From Streptococcus mitis (GTDB lineage: Bacteria > Bacillota > Bacilli > Lactobacillales > Streptococcaceae), in contig NZ_CABGJU010000001.1 in the NCBI RefSeq assembly GCF_902159415.1, positions 62,001 to 126,000 of the forward strand: a stretch of 64,000 bases of DNA, written 5' to 3'. The notes below the pieces were generated by a model. It worked only from the letters and a program-made list of their open reading frames with translations. It made no database searches and was not told the origin of the DNA. How positions within the stretch are numbered: position 1 is the stretch's first letter; each line of letters starts with the position of its first letter. Below, in pieces: positions 45,019 to 55,800 of this stretch. Both the position numbers and the translations under genes were made by a program.

Positions 45019-45867
45019 TTATTTATTGATTTTTTTATTTTTTAGTTTCAAATATCGTTGTTTTGGTGCGATAAAGAAACTGATAAGAAAGAAACTTGCA
45101 GATGTCAGCACGATACTTGAACCTGCAGCCAGGTTAAAGCTATAACCGATAAAAAGTCCCAAGACAGAAGCTAGAGCTCCCAAGCCTGATGAAAGAAAAA
45201 TCATGGTCTTTAGACTATTGGCGTAAAGATAAGCTGTCGCAGCTGGAGTAATCAGCATGGCTACGATAAGGATGGTTCCGACACTTTGCATAGCAGTCAC
45301 TGACACCAAAGTCAAGAGTATCATGAGTAGATAGTGGTAGAAATTAACTGGCATGCCCATAGCTTTGGCTAGGAGTTCATCAAAGGATGTAATCAAGAGT
45401 TGCTTGAAGAAAATCCCGATAATCAAGAGAATGAGCGCTCCCATACCGATAGTAATATACATGTCTATGTCTTGTACAGCCAAGATATTCCCAAAGAGAA
45501 TATGGAAGAGGTCAGTCGAGCTTTTAGCCACACTAATCAATATAATGCCTAGAGCTAAGAAAGATGAAAAGGTAATCCCAATGGCAGTGTCACTCTTGAT
45601 AATAGAGTTCCCCTTAATGTAGGTGATGATGACAGAAGCAAGCAATCCAAAGATGATAGCTCCAATAAAGAAGTCAATTCCTAAAATAAAAGAAAGAGCT
45701 ACACCAGGTAAGACAGCGTGCGAGATAGCATCCCCCATAAGGGACATCCCACGGAGAATGATAAAGCATCCGACCGCTCCAGCAACAATCCCAATCACAA
45801 CGGCTGTAATCAAGGCATTTTGGAGAAAGTGGAAATTCTGCAATCCATCTATAAATTCTGCAATCAT
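45019..45867 (-). CDS. psaC: Manganese ABC transporter permease PsaC
   Basis: Integral membrane part of the Mn importer, 282 residues with about eight helices. It begins with [47 protein letters not shown], the ABC-3 family signature, and the coupling loop lies near residue 175 ([16 protein letters not shown]). It overlaps psaB by four bases (ATGA), so ATPase and permease are translated together. Confidence 0.95.
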   Translation of the reverse strand: MIAEFIDGLQNFHFLQNALITAVVIGIVAGAVGCFIILRGMSLMGDAISHAVLPGVALSFILGIDFFIGAIIFGLLASVIITYIKGNSIIKSDTAIGITFSSFLALGIILISVAKSSTDLFHILFGNILAVQDIDMYITIGMGALILLIIGIFFKQLLITSFDELLAKAMGMPVNFYHYLLMILLTLVSVTAMQSVGTILIVAMLITPAATAYLYANSLKTMIFLSSGLGALASVLGLFIGYSFNLAAGSSIVLTSASFFLISFFIAPKQRYLKLKNKKINK

Positions 45868-46586
45868 AGGTCACCTCCATTGAAAAAGAGTCGGTCACCA
45901 TAAGCTTGTTTGAGATTGGATTGGGTGAAGGTCTCCTTTGTTGGACCAAAGGCTATTAGTTCCTTATTAAGAAGGAGTGCCTGGTCAAAATAATGGGCAA
46001 CCTTGCCGAGGTCATGGTGGACGATAAGGACCGTCTTGCCAGCTTTTTTCAAATCTCTCAGCGTATTCATGATAATTTCTTCACTGACCGAGTCAATCCC
46101 AACAAAGGGCTCGTCTAAGAGAATATAATCAGCATCTTGAACTAGACAACGGGCAATCAAGACACGCTGGAATTGGCCACCAGATAGTTGACTGATCTGG
46201 CGGTCTGCATAGTCAGAAAGACCCACGATTTCAAGTGCTTCATCTACCTTTTTCCAGTGGTTTGCTTTTAAAGTGTGAAAGAGTGGAATGGATGGATAGA
46301 GTCCCAGAGAGACACACTCTTTTACCTTGATAGGAAAGTTGTAGTCGATATGAACTTTTTGCTCGACATAGGCAACTTTCTTAAGAGATTTTTTCATTTC
46401 TTTATCGTCAATTAAAGCATGTCCTTCGTGCGGGATAATGCCCAACATACTTTTTAATAAAGTTGATTTTCCAGCACCGTTTGGACCAAGAATTCCGGTA
46501 ATCGTTGGTCCTTGGAGCACTAGTGAAATATCCTTTAGTGCCAATGTTTCTTTGTAGGAGACACTGAGGTTTTCGATACGTATCAT
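45864..46586 (-). CDS. psaB: Manganese ABC transporter ATPase PsaB
   Basis: Cytoplasmic ATPase of the PsaBCA importer, 240 residues. Walker [14 protein letters not shown]-loop [15 protein letters not shown], signature LSGGQFQR, Walker [13 protein letters not shown] and the H-loop IVHHDL are intact. It is the first gene of the operon, with AGGAGGAA before the ATG and the metal-regulated promoter right upstream. Confidence 0.96.
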   Translation of the reverse strand: MIRIENLSVSYKETLALKDISLVLQGPTITGILGPNGAGKSTLLKSMLGIIPHEGHALIDDKEMKKSLKKVAYVEQKVHIDYNFPIKVKECVSLGLYPSIPLFHTLKANHWKKVDEALEIVGLSDYADRQISQLSGGQFQRVLIARCLVQDADYILLDEPFVGIDSVSEEIIMNTLRDLKKAGKTVLIVHHDLGKVAHYFDQALLLNKELIAFGPTKETFTQSNLKQAYGDRLFFNGGDL

Positions 46587-46610
46587 ACAGTTGTATTCCT
46601 CCTGCCTTTT

Positions 46611-46639
46611 AATATACCTTAAAAAAAAAATTAAGTCAA
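46611..46639 (-). promoter_or_regulatory. Promoter of psaBCA
   Basis: Minus-strand -35 TTGACT (46639-46634), exactly 17 bases, -10 TATATT (46616-46611), 25 bases before psaB. Confidence 0.75.
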
Positions 46640-46648
46640 GTTAATTTT
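46627..46648 (-). promoter_or_regulatory. PsaR/MntR-type operator over the psaB -35 box
   Basis: An inverted repeat AAAATTAA and TTAATTTT separated by six bases. On the minus strand it reads AATTAACTTGACTTAATT in the centre, the site bound by SloR/PsaR-type regulators in streptococci. It covers the whole -35 box, so binding should block RNA polymerase. Confidence 0.75.
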
Positions 46649-46766
46649 ATTAAAAATTTAAAATATTAATGATGAAATCAATCAGGAAGAGACGGCATTT
46701 TTAATTGCATTCCCCAGGAATTTTTGCTAAGCTAAGAATAAGTGAAATTAGGAAAGCGAGAACAAG

Positions 46767-48659
46767 ATGACACGTTATCAAGATGATTTTTATGATGCCA
46801 TAAATGGTGAATGGGAAAAGACTGCAGTCATTCCAGCCGATAAATCACGAACAGGTGGTTTTATCGACCTTGACGAAGAAATCGAAGAGTTGATGCTAAC
46901 GACGACGGACAAGTGGTTGGCAGGAGAAGATCTTCCAGAAGATCCTATCCTAGCAAACTTTGTCAAATACCACGCCATGGTGAGAGATTTCGATAAGCGA
47001 GAAGCAGATGGAATTGAGCCAGTACTTCCTTTATTGAAGGAATACCAGAATTTAGAAAGTTTTGCAGATTTCGCAAGTAAACTAGCAGCATTTGAATTAG
47101 CTGGTAAACCAAACTTCCTTCCATTTGGAGTATCACCAGACTTTATGGATGCTAGAACCAATGTTCTCTGGGCTAGTGCACCAGGAACAATCTTGCCAGA
47201 TACAACCTACTATGCGGAAGACCATCCACAGCGTGAGGAATTGTTGAACCTTTGGAAAGAAAGTACTTCTAATCTTCTCAAAGCCTATAACTTCTCAGAT
47301 GAAGAAATCGAAGATCTTTTAGAAAAACGATTGGAATTGGACCGTCGTATCGCAGCTGTAGTCCTCTCTAATGAAGAAAGTTCAGAATACGCCAAACTTT
47401 ACCATCCATATTCTTATGAAGATTTCAAAAAGTTTGCGCCTGCCCTACCTTTAGATGACTTTTTCCAAGCTGTTCTTGGTCAAATTCCTGATAAGGTCAT
47501 TGTAGATGAAGAACGTTTCTGGCAAGCAGCAGAGCAATTCTATAGTGAAGAAGCTTGGCCTTTGCTTAAGGCAACCTTGATCTTGAGTGTGGTTAATCTT
47601 TCAACTAGTTATCTAACAGATGAGATTCGTATCTTGTCGGGTGCCTACGGACGAGCTCTTTCAGGAGTCCCTGAGGCTCAAGAAAAACGCAAGGCTGCTT
47701 ACCATTTAGCTCAAGGACCATTCAAACAAGCCCTCGGTCTTTGGTATGCTCACGAAAAATTCTCTCCAGAAGCCAAGGCAGACGTAGAGAAAAAAGTAGC
47801 GATCATGATTGATGTTTATAAGGAACGTTTGGCTAAAAATGACTGGCTGACTCCTGAAACTCGAGAAAAAGCCATCGTCAAACTCAATGTCATCAAGCCT
47901 TATATTGGTTATCCAGAAGAACTGCCAGCTCGCTATAAGGACAAGGTAGTAGATGAATCTGCTAGTCTCTTTGAGAATGCCCTAGCATTTGCGCGTGTGG
48001 AAATTAAGCACAGTTGGAGCAAGTGGAATCAGCCGGTTGACTACAAGGAGTGGGGAATGCCTGCTCATATGGTGAATGCCTACTACAATCCACAAAAGAA
48101 CTTGATTGTCTTCCCAGCTGCTATTTTACAAGCACCATTCTATGACTTGCATCAGTCATCTTCTGCCAACTATGGTGGTATCGGAGCGGTTATCGCCCAT
48201 GAAATTTCTCATGCCTTTGATACAAATGGGGCTTCCTTTGATGAAAATGGTAGTCTCAAGGACTGGTGGACAGAGAACGACTATGCTGCCTTTAAAGAAA
48301 AAACACAGAAGGTTATCGACCAGTTTGATGGTCAAGAATCTTACGGTGCAAAAATCAATGGGAAATTAACTGTATCCGAAAACGTTGCCGACCTAGGAGG
48401 AATTGCTGCTGCCCTTGAAGCTGCCAAGAGAGAACCAGACTTCTCAGCTGAAGAGTTCTTCCATAACTTTGCTCGTATCTGGCGAATGAAAGGTCGTCCA
48501 GAGTTGATGAAACTCATGGCTAGCGTCGACGTACACGCACCAGCTAAACTTCGTGTCAATGTCCAAGTGCCTAACTTTGATGACTTCTTTACAACTTATG
48601 ATGTCAAAGAAGGCGACGGTATGTGGCGCTCACCAGAAGACCGTGTGATTATTTGGTAA
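46767..48659 (+). CDS. pepO: M13 family endopeptidase PepO
   Basis: A 630-residue neprilysin-like zinc metallopeptidase that cleaves small peptides. The zinc motif HEISH (His478, Glu479, His482) and the third-ligand motif ENVAD with Glu538 are present, as is the substrate-binding NAYYNPQKN segment and C-terminal VNVQVPNFDDFF; the protein ends at W, typical of M13. No signal peptide is visible, although pneumococcal PepO is reported on the surface. It diverges from psaBCA across a 180-base region and is a neighbour of psa genes in pneumococci. Confidence 0.95.
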   Translation: MTRYQDDFYDAINGEWEKTAVIPADKSRTGGFIDLDEEIEELMLTTTDKWLAGEDLPEDPILANFVKYHAMVRDFDKREADGIEPVLPLLKEYQNLESFADFASKLAAFELAGKPNFLPFGVSPDFMDARTNVLWASAPGTILPDTTYYAEDHPQREELLNLWKESTSNLLKAYNFSDEEIEDLLEKRLELDRRIAAVVLSNEESSEYAKLYHPYSYEDFKKFAPALPLDDFFQAVLGQIPDKVIVDEERFWQAAEQFYSEEAWPLLKATLILSVVNLSTSYLTDEIRILSGAYGRALSGVPEAQEKRKAAYHLAQGPFKQALGLWYAHEKFSPEAKADVEKKVAIMIDVYKERLAKNDWLTPETREKAIVKLNVIKPYIGYPEELPARYKDKVVDESASLFENALAFARVEIKHSWSKWNQPVDYKEWGMPAHMVNAYYNPQKNLIVFPAAILQAPFYDLHQSSSANYGGIGAVIAHEISHAFDTNGASFDENGSLKDWWTENDYAAFKEKTQKVIDQFDGQESYGAKINGKLTVSENVADLGGIAAALEAAKREPDFSAEEFFHNFARIWRMKGRPELMKLMASVDVHAPAKLRVNVQVPNFDDFFTTYDVKEGDGMWRSPEDRVIIW

Positions 48660-48661
48660 TC

Positions 48662-48694
48662 AAAAAACCAAGGATGATTGTCCTTGGTTTTTAT
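48662..48694. terminator. Bidirectional terminator between pepO and the MBL hydrolase
   Basis: A-run, stem AAAACCAAGGA with TCCTTGGTTTT, T-run; serves both convergent genes. Confidence 0.9.
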
Positions 48695-48697
48695 ATT

Positions 48698-49327
48698 TTA
48701 GAAAAAGGGATTAAATACTTTTTCGTGGGCGATAGTCGTAGCAGGTCCATGACCTGGGTAAACATCATAGTTTGGCAGGGTGAAGAGCTGATTGCGAATG
48801 CTGTCAAGCATTTGTTCCAAACTACCTGTTGGGAGGTCATCACGGCCAATTGTTTCACGGAAGAGCGTATCTCCGGTTAAGACCAAGTTTCCATCTGGGA
48901 AAACAAGTGAAACTCCACCGATAGAGTGGCCTGGAGTTGGTAAGACTGTGAAGCGGAATTCTTCAATCTGGTATTCTTCATGAAAAACATAGGTGTGTTC
49001 AGCTGGTCTACACACGACATCCGCCATATCATCGTGACGAGGAAGCCCAGAAAGATTATCAACAGGAGTATAGAGCCAAGAAGCTTCACTTTCTGCTACA
49101 TAGACTGGAGGATTTCCAAAAGTATCTCTAACCAAATCTAGACTTAAGATATGATCATAGTGGGTATGGGTCAGGAGAATAGCGCAGATAGGTTTGTTAA
49201 TGGTCTCAATAACGCTACGAATCTCAGCCCAATGGCTACCTGGATCAACCACGATTATGTGGTTCTCACCTTCAATGTAGTAGGTGTTTTCATAAGCAAC
49301 AGGATTCACTGTTCTGTGAATTTTCAT
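48698..49327 (-). CDS. MBL-fold metallo-hydrolase (glyoxalase II-like)
   Basis: A 209-residue metallo-beta-lactamase-fold enzyme. The metal motif reads LTHTHYDHILSLD (HxHxDH), followed by LPTPGHSIGGVSLVF, LTGDTLFRETIGRDD and a final PGHGPATTIAHE. This set fits glyoxalase II and related thioester hydrolases of the YcbL type. I start at the ATG at 49327, with GGAGAAC seven bases upstream; an ATG 25 codons earlier has no site. The true substrate is unknown. Confidence 0.85.
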   Translation of the reverse strand: MKIHRTVNPVAYENTYYIEGENHIIVVDPGSHWAEIRSVIETINKPICAILLTHTHYDHILSLDLVRDTFGNPPVYVAESEASWLYTPVDNLSGLPRHDDMADVVCRPAEHTYVFHEEYQIEEFRFTVLPTPGHSIGGVSLVFPDGNLVLTGDTLFRETIGRDDLPTGSLEQMLDSIRNQLFTLPNYDVYPGHGPATTIAHEKVFNPFF

Positions 49328-49402
49328 AAGTTCTCCAATCTCATAGAATATACTTCTACTAGTATAACACAGAAGAGAAAAATTAGGAACAAATAGGAAC
49401 AA

Positions 49403-49880
49403 TCAAGAAAGTCCCTCCAGAATCGAAGGATTTTCTAGAATGTGTTAAAGTAAAAATACCTTATGACTACATGTTACTACTATAATTGAAAACTCAAATT
49501 ATATAATTATCCAATAAAAATATTTTTTTATTCAAAAACTCAAATTATGTTTATAATCTTATAAAAGCAATTTAGTATGAGTATTTATATTAAGTGTTAA
49601 CTTTCAAAGTTTTAGAAAATTTAATGAAGTTTGTAAATATTTTTATATAAAAACGTTTATAACGAACAAAAAAGATATTATTTTGTTTATATGTACAGAA
49701 AAACCATATCAATTTAGTAAAATTTTAAAAAAATATCAGTTAAATTTTTTGAATAATAATAATATACATGATAAAATATCTACATTAAGGCTATAGATAA
49801 AGCGAGCGTTTACATCAATTATCGTCTTTTTTTTATATGCTTTAGTATTAATATTTTTACAAGGGGAGGTTGTAAAACTC
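49403..49880 (+). other. AT-rich gap before the surface protein gene
   Basis: No gene is visible. It contains a 14-base direct repeat, AAAACTCAAATTAT, at 49489-49502 and 49535-49548, and the promoter at 49749-49777. The rest is very A+T-rich, as is usual upstream of streptococcal surface genes. Confidence 0.5.
49749..49777 (+). promoter_or_regulatory. Promoter of the surface protein gene
   Basis: -35 TTGAAT (49749-49754), 17-base spacer ending in TGA, -10 TAAAAT (49772-49777). The leader to the start codon is about 100 bases, with AAGGGGAGG before the ATG. Confidence 0.65.
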
Positions 49881-52800
49881 ATGAAGAGGAAACAACATGA
49901 TTTTAGGACGGAAAAGTACGTACGTTATGGTATCCGTAAATATAGTTTTGGTGCAGCATCTGTAGCAATTGCTACAGGAATTATGTTATTCACTGGCGGA
50001 GTAGTATCAGCAAACGAAGGTTCTGTGCTAAATACTAGTGTCACATCAGAGATAGCTCAATCAACTACGGAAAATTCGGGGCTAGAAACTGGAAATATTG
50101 AAGTTGAATCGACAACGACAATATCTGAAGAGAAGGTCAATGAATTACAAAAAGTTGAAAAATCTATTCTGAGTGCAAAAGTAACAGAACTTGAAGAAAA
50201 ACTCAAATCTAGTATTCATGCTGATTCATTAGTGTTAAATACTGCACAAAGTGTATTAGCTTCTGCAAAGACTCTTCTTGTAAACGATTCAGCTAAACAA
50301 GAAGATATTAATGTTGAGGTTGAAAAAATTGAAGCTTTAATCCAAACAGTTATTGAATCAAATGAGATTGGAAAAGCGAAATTAGAAACAGAAAAAAATC
50401 AAGAATCGCAGGACAAATATAGTCCAGAAAATGAATCAAAAACTATTTTGGATCAAGTAATTTCTGAGGCTGAGGTAACAAATGTCCTTGCAAACGAAGC
50501 TGTCCGTAAAAATAATTTTGACGGTGATATTAAGAAAGCAATTGAAGAAGTAATTTCTAAGAATAACTTTGTGATATCACAAGCAAAACATGTTTTAGAG
50601 ATTGAGAATGTTACATCTAAACAGATTAATAATGAACTTGACTCTTTGAATGTTTCAATGCTTGCCATCTATGATGAATTAAGAAAAGCTGGCATTGGTC
50701 GTGATGGGAAATACGGTGCAGTTTTATCAGCTCAAGATTTCTATAACGATGAAACTACCAATACAACTCATGCTTCTAAAATCAGTGCTACTGAACACAC
50801 AGGTTCAGATACTTATACAATTCCTGTTCAAGAAATAAATCTAATTAAAGGAACTGATTCAAGGGGACTTGAAGTAGTTGTCTATTCAAATCAGAGAGAT
50901 GGACATGACAAAGATGCCGGTAATGGAATGCATACCGTAAATGGTGGTGCTGCTGGTCATAATAATAAGGGGCGTGTGGACTATCCTCTGACACCAGATG
51001 CAGCTAAGAAATTAGCTGAAGAGGCTCCTTTATGGAAAGGGAAGCTACGTGCCGATGGTTCAACTATTTCTTCTAATAATACGTCAGTTTATTCTGCAAA
51101 TGGCGGATATGAATATCTAGCTACAGAGATATACGGATATGGGTATGAACAAGGTGTTGATCGTGTTTATATTAAAAATCTGAAAGAACGTTTTGGCGTT
51201 ACAGAACAAGCAAAAGCAGCAGGATGGGATATTACAACTGTTACACCAACAAACCTTGTTCCTGGAGTAGTATACGATGCCACAACTGATACCATTCAAG
51301 GAAAAGTTGTCGCAGATATTGAAAATGGGGTTTATGATCTTCGTTTTGACATTACTGCTACAAATAAAGATGGTCGTTCTGTAACCTTCCAGATCATGAA
51401 CCTTCGTTCTGGTTGGGTTGGATGGCAAGATAATACACCTCCAAAAATTAAGTCAGACTCTGAGCGTTATGAACGTACTGTTGGAGATGATGCTAATGTA
51501 AATATCCAATTTTATGATGCATCAGGTTCAAGTGCGACACCTGCAGATAGTAGAGGAACCTATAATTACACAACTGTAGAGGGTAAAGTAGTAAGAGTAC
51601 CACAAAAATTCTCTAAAGCAGTAACAGGGGTATCTGGCTATAATACAGTAGGAGAACAATTAGATGATTCTAAAACCCTAATTCCAGGTACTAGCTATAG
51701 TGTAGCTAACAGTACTTCTGACGAGCAGGCTGCGGACCAAACAAATATGGGGCGTGGAATCATTTCAGGTAAATTAACTGAAGCGGGTATCTATACAGTT
51801 TCAGTATTTGCCAAAGATTATGATAAGTTAGCTAAAAATAGTGTCTGGAATCAATCTGGACAAGAGGCTCACGCTACTTTAACAGTGGTTGTCAAACCAA
51901 AAGTTGAAGTTCAAAATATTGAAACGTACTCGAAATCTGTACCAGTTAAAATTTCTAAGGGTGCAACAAGTGCGAAGATGGTGATGCCTGATGGCACTAT
52001 AACAAACCTTAAAGCAGTTAACGGGAAATGGGTAGTAGCAAGTGGTACTACTAATACCGCTGTAACTGAAAACCAAGAATTAGGTGATGTGGACTCAGAT
52101 AAGGTATTTAATGTCCCAGTTACATCAGAAGCAACTACAACTGTAGGAGTGGATAATATTACTGTAGAAGCTTCAACAGAGAAAGTGGTTGGAACATTCC
52201 TACGTGAGAAAGTTGAATTGCTTGGAACAGATGGGAATATGCACACTGCCACTCTAAATCAAACAACAGGTCATTGGGAACTCCCAGCGGAATATGCTGA
52301 AGAAAGAACAGTTAATAGTGTAGGTGCAACCATCTGGACTAAGCGTCAAGTATATACAGAAGCTCAAAAAGATGGTGGAATGAAATTCTACATCTATGAA
52401 TATACTCGTCAACTTGAAAATGACAAGGTAATTAGTGTAGAAACACCAAAACGTCCTGTAACTACTTATGCTTCGCAGAATAAGAATTTCCCTGGTGATG
52501 GCATGTCTGTAGTCATTTCCTACGATAAGAATAGTAATACCTGGTCATCATCTGATGGTTCACCTGTTACGGCTTCTAAACTAGGAGATGATTCTTGGAA
52601 AGTGATGACTGCTTCAGGATTTGGTGGTATTATTAAAGGAACGATAGCATCAAATTCAGATGTTGCAACGATTGTTAACACGAAACCGATAGCTTCTTCA
52701 AAAGATTATACTTCGACAAAGGGAACAGCTGTAGATCTTCGAAATGAGCCAAAAGCAGCAGTTGCAATTTCAGATACTGAGGATGCTAAATATAATAAGA

Positions 52801-55800
52801 CAACCTATATTACCCGTATCACAGTAACATCGCCTTCAGGAGTTCAAAAAGTATTTGACACTAAACAAGATGCAAATAACTATAACATTGCTAGTGGATA
52901 TAGCTTAAATGAAGTAGGAGTATATACTGTTAAGATCGATGTTATTGATAGTAATGGAAATTACACAACTGAAGCAACAATTGGTGGAACTGAGTCGGGA
53001 GTTGATCATGGAGTTGATTCATCAACTGCTACAACAACCTATCATATTACAGTAACTGATACGATTGAAGGACATAATGTGTCTTCGACTGATATCCAAG
53101 GTGCTACTCAAAAAGAAACTCCAACCTTTACATCTGTTGGAGATGGATCACCAGTAAAACCAAGTGCTTCTTCGCCTGCTAAGCTAGTAGATCCAAAAAC
53201 AGGTGAATTTGTTGATACTCTAACAATTGATGGTCAGGGTACGTACTCAATTGATAATGAAACAGGCAAAGTAACCTTTGTTCCATTGAAAACATTTACC
53301 GGTACAGCTACACCTGTCACAGTTTCACTTACTGCAAAATTAGGAAAAGATGCTAATGATACTGATATTACAGCAACTGCTACAGCAACGTATACTCCAA
53401 CTGTAATACCTGTTAAACCAACATCTATAGATGCAGAATCCGAAGGTCCAAAAGGACAACCACAAAATGGTACACCAACTTTTACAGGTGGTAAAGTTAC
53501 AGTAAATGGTGTGGAGAAAACTGTAGAAATTGATGATAAAGTAAAACCAACATTTGATGATGGTTCAACTAAAAAAGTTGTTCCAGGTGAAGGAACTTAT
53601 ACCATTGATGAAAATGGTGTGGTAACTTTCACACCAGAAAAAGACTTTGTTGGGAAAGCTTCAGGAGTTACGGTCAAACGAGTTGATAAAAACGGAGCAG
53701 AAATAACTGCAAAATACACTCCGACTGTACGTCCAATTACTTCATTTGTAGACACTAAGGGGAATACATTAATTCCAACAGAAGACGGTGAACAACCTAA
53801 GAAAGATATTCCAGGCTACCGCTTCGTAGAGACTAAGAAACTTCCAAACGGTGACACAGAACATGTCTACGAAAAAGTGAAGACAAGTCATAAGGATAAG
53901 GAAGGGAATGAAATTCCAGGTCATCCAACAGAAGACGGTGAACAACCTAAGAAGGATATTCCAGGCTACCGCTTCGTAGAGACTAAGAAACTTCCAAACG
54001 GTGACACAGAACATGTCTACGAAAAAGTGAAGACAAGTCATAAGGATAAGGAAGGGAATGAAATTCCAGGTCATCCAAGCGAAGACGGTGAACAACCTAA
54101 GAAGGATATTCCAGGTTACCGCTTCGTAGAGACTAAGAAACTTCCAAACGGTGACACCGAGCACGTTTATGAGAAGGTTAAGACGAGTCATAAGGATAAG
54201 GAAGGGAATGAAATTCCAGGTCATCCAAGCGAAGACGGTGAACAACCTAAGAAAGATATTCCAGGATACCGCTTCGTAGAGACTAAGAAACTTCCAAACG
54301 GTGACACCGAGCACGTTTATGAGAAGGTTAAGACAAGTCATAAGGATAAGGAAGGGAACGAAATTCCAGGTCATCCAACAGAAGACGGTGAACAACCTAA
54401 GAAAGATATTCCAGGATACCGCTTCGTAGAGACTAAGAAACTTCCAAACGGTGACACCGAGCACGTTTATGAGAAGGTTAAGACAAGTCATAAGGATAAG
54501 GAAGGGAATGAAATTCCAGGTCATCCAACAGAAGACGGTGAACAACCTAAGAAGGATATTCCAGGCTACCGCTTCGTAGAGACTAAGAAACTTCCAAACG
54601 GTGACACCGAGCACGTTTATGAGAAGGTTAAGACAAGTCATAAGGATAAGGAAGGGAACGAAATTCCAGGTCATCCAACAGAAGACGGTGAACAACCTAA
54701 GAAGGATATTCCAGGCTACCGCTTCGTAGAGACTAAGAAACTTCCAAACGGTGACACAGAACATGTCTACGAAAAAGTGAAGACGAGTCATAAGGATAAG
54801 GAAGGGAATGAAATTCCAGGTTATCCAACAGAAGACGGTGAACAACCTAAGAAAGATATTCCAGGCTACCGCTTCGTAGAGACTAAGAAACTTCCAAACG
54901 GTGACACAGAACATGTCTACGAAAAAGTGAAGACGAGTCATAAGGATAAGGAAGGGAATGAAATTCCAGGTCATCCAACAGAAGACGGTGAACAACCTAA
55001 GAAAGATATTCCAGGCTACCGCTTCGTAGAGACTAAGAAACTTCCAAACGGTGACACAGAACATGTCTACGAAAAAGTGAAGACAAGTCATAAGGATAAG
55101 GAAGGGAATGAAATTCCAGGTCATCCAACAGAAGACGGTGAACAACCTAAGAAGGATATTCCAGGCTACCGCTTCGTAGAGACTAAGAAACTTCCAAACG
55201 GTGACACCGAGCACGTTTATGAGAAGGTTAAGACAAGTCATAAGGATAAGGAAGGGAATGAAATTCCAGGTCATCCAACAGAAGACGGTGAACAACCTAA
55301 GAAAGATATTCCAGGCTACCGCTTCGTAGAGACTAAGAAACTTCCAAACGGTGACACCGAGCACGTTTATGAGAAGGTTAAGACAAGTCATAAGGATAAG
55401 GAAGGGAATGAAATTCCAGGTTATCCAACAGAAGACGGTGAACAACCTAAGAAAGATATTCCAGGCTACCGCTTCGTAGAGACTAAGAAACTTCCAAACG
55501 GTGACACCGAGCACGTTTATGAAAAAGTGAAGACGCCACCAACACCAGATCCAGTGCCAACGCCAGATCCAGTACCGACACCAGATCCAGTACCAACACC
55601 AGATCCAGTGCCAACGCCAGATCCAGTACCGACACCAGATCCAGTGCCAACGCCAGATCCAGTACCGACACCAGATCCAGTACCGACACCAGATCCAGTG
55701 CCAACGCCAGATCCAGTACCGACACCAGCTCAAGAAAAACCAGCGCCAGTAGCTGAAGAGGTAGTTTGGACAACTGACCAATTGCCAAATACTGGTACTG

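Noticed and set aside
49795-49825. Possible cre site (AAAGCGAGCGTTTACA) in the surface protein leader
   Set aside because: Too many mismatches to the TGNAANCGNTNNCA pattern, and it lies downstream of the promoter.
53781-55724. CRISPR-like array
   Set aside because: Units are 150 or 18 bases, are in frame and have no unique spacers; they are protein-coding tandem repeats.
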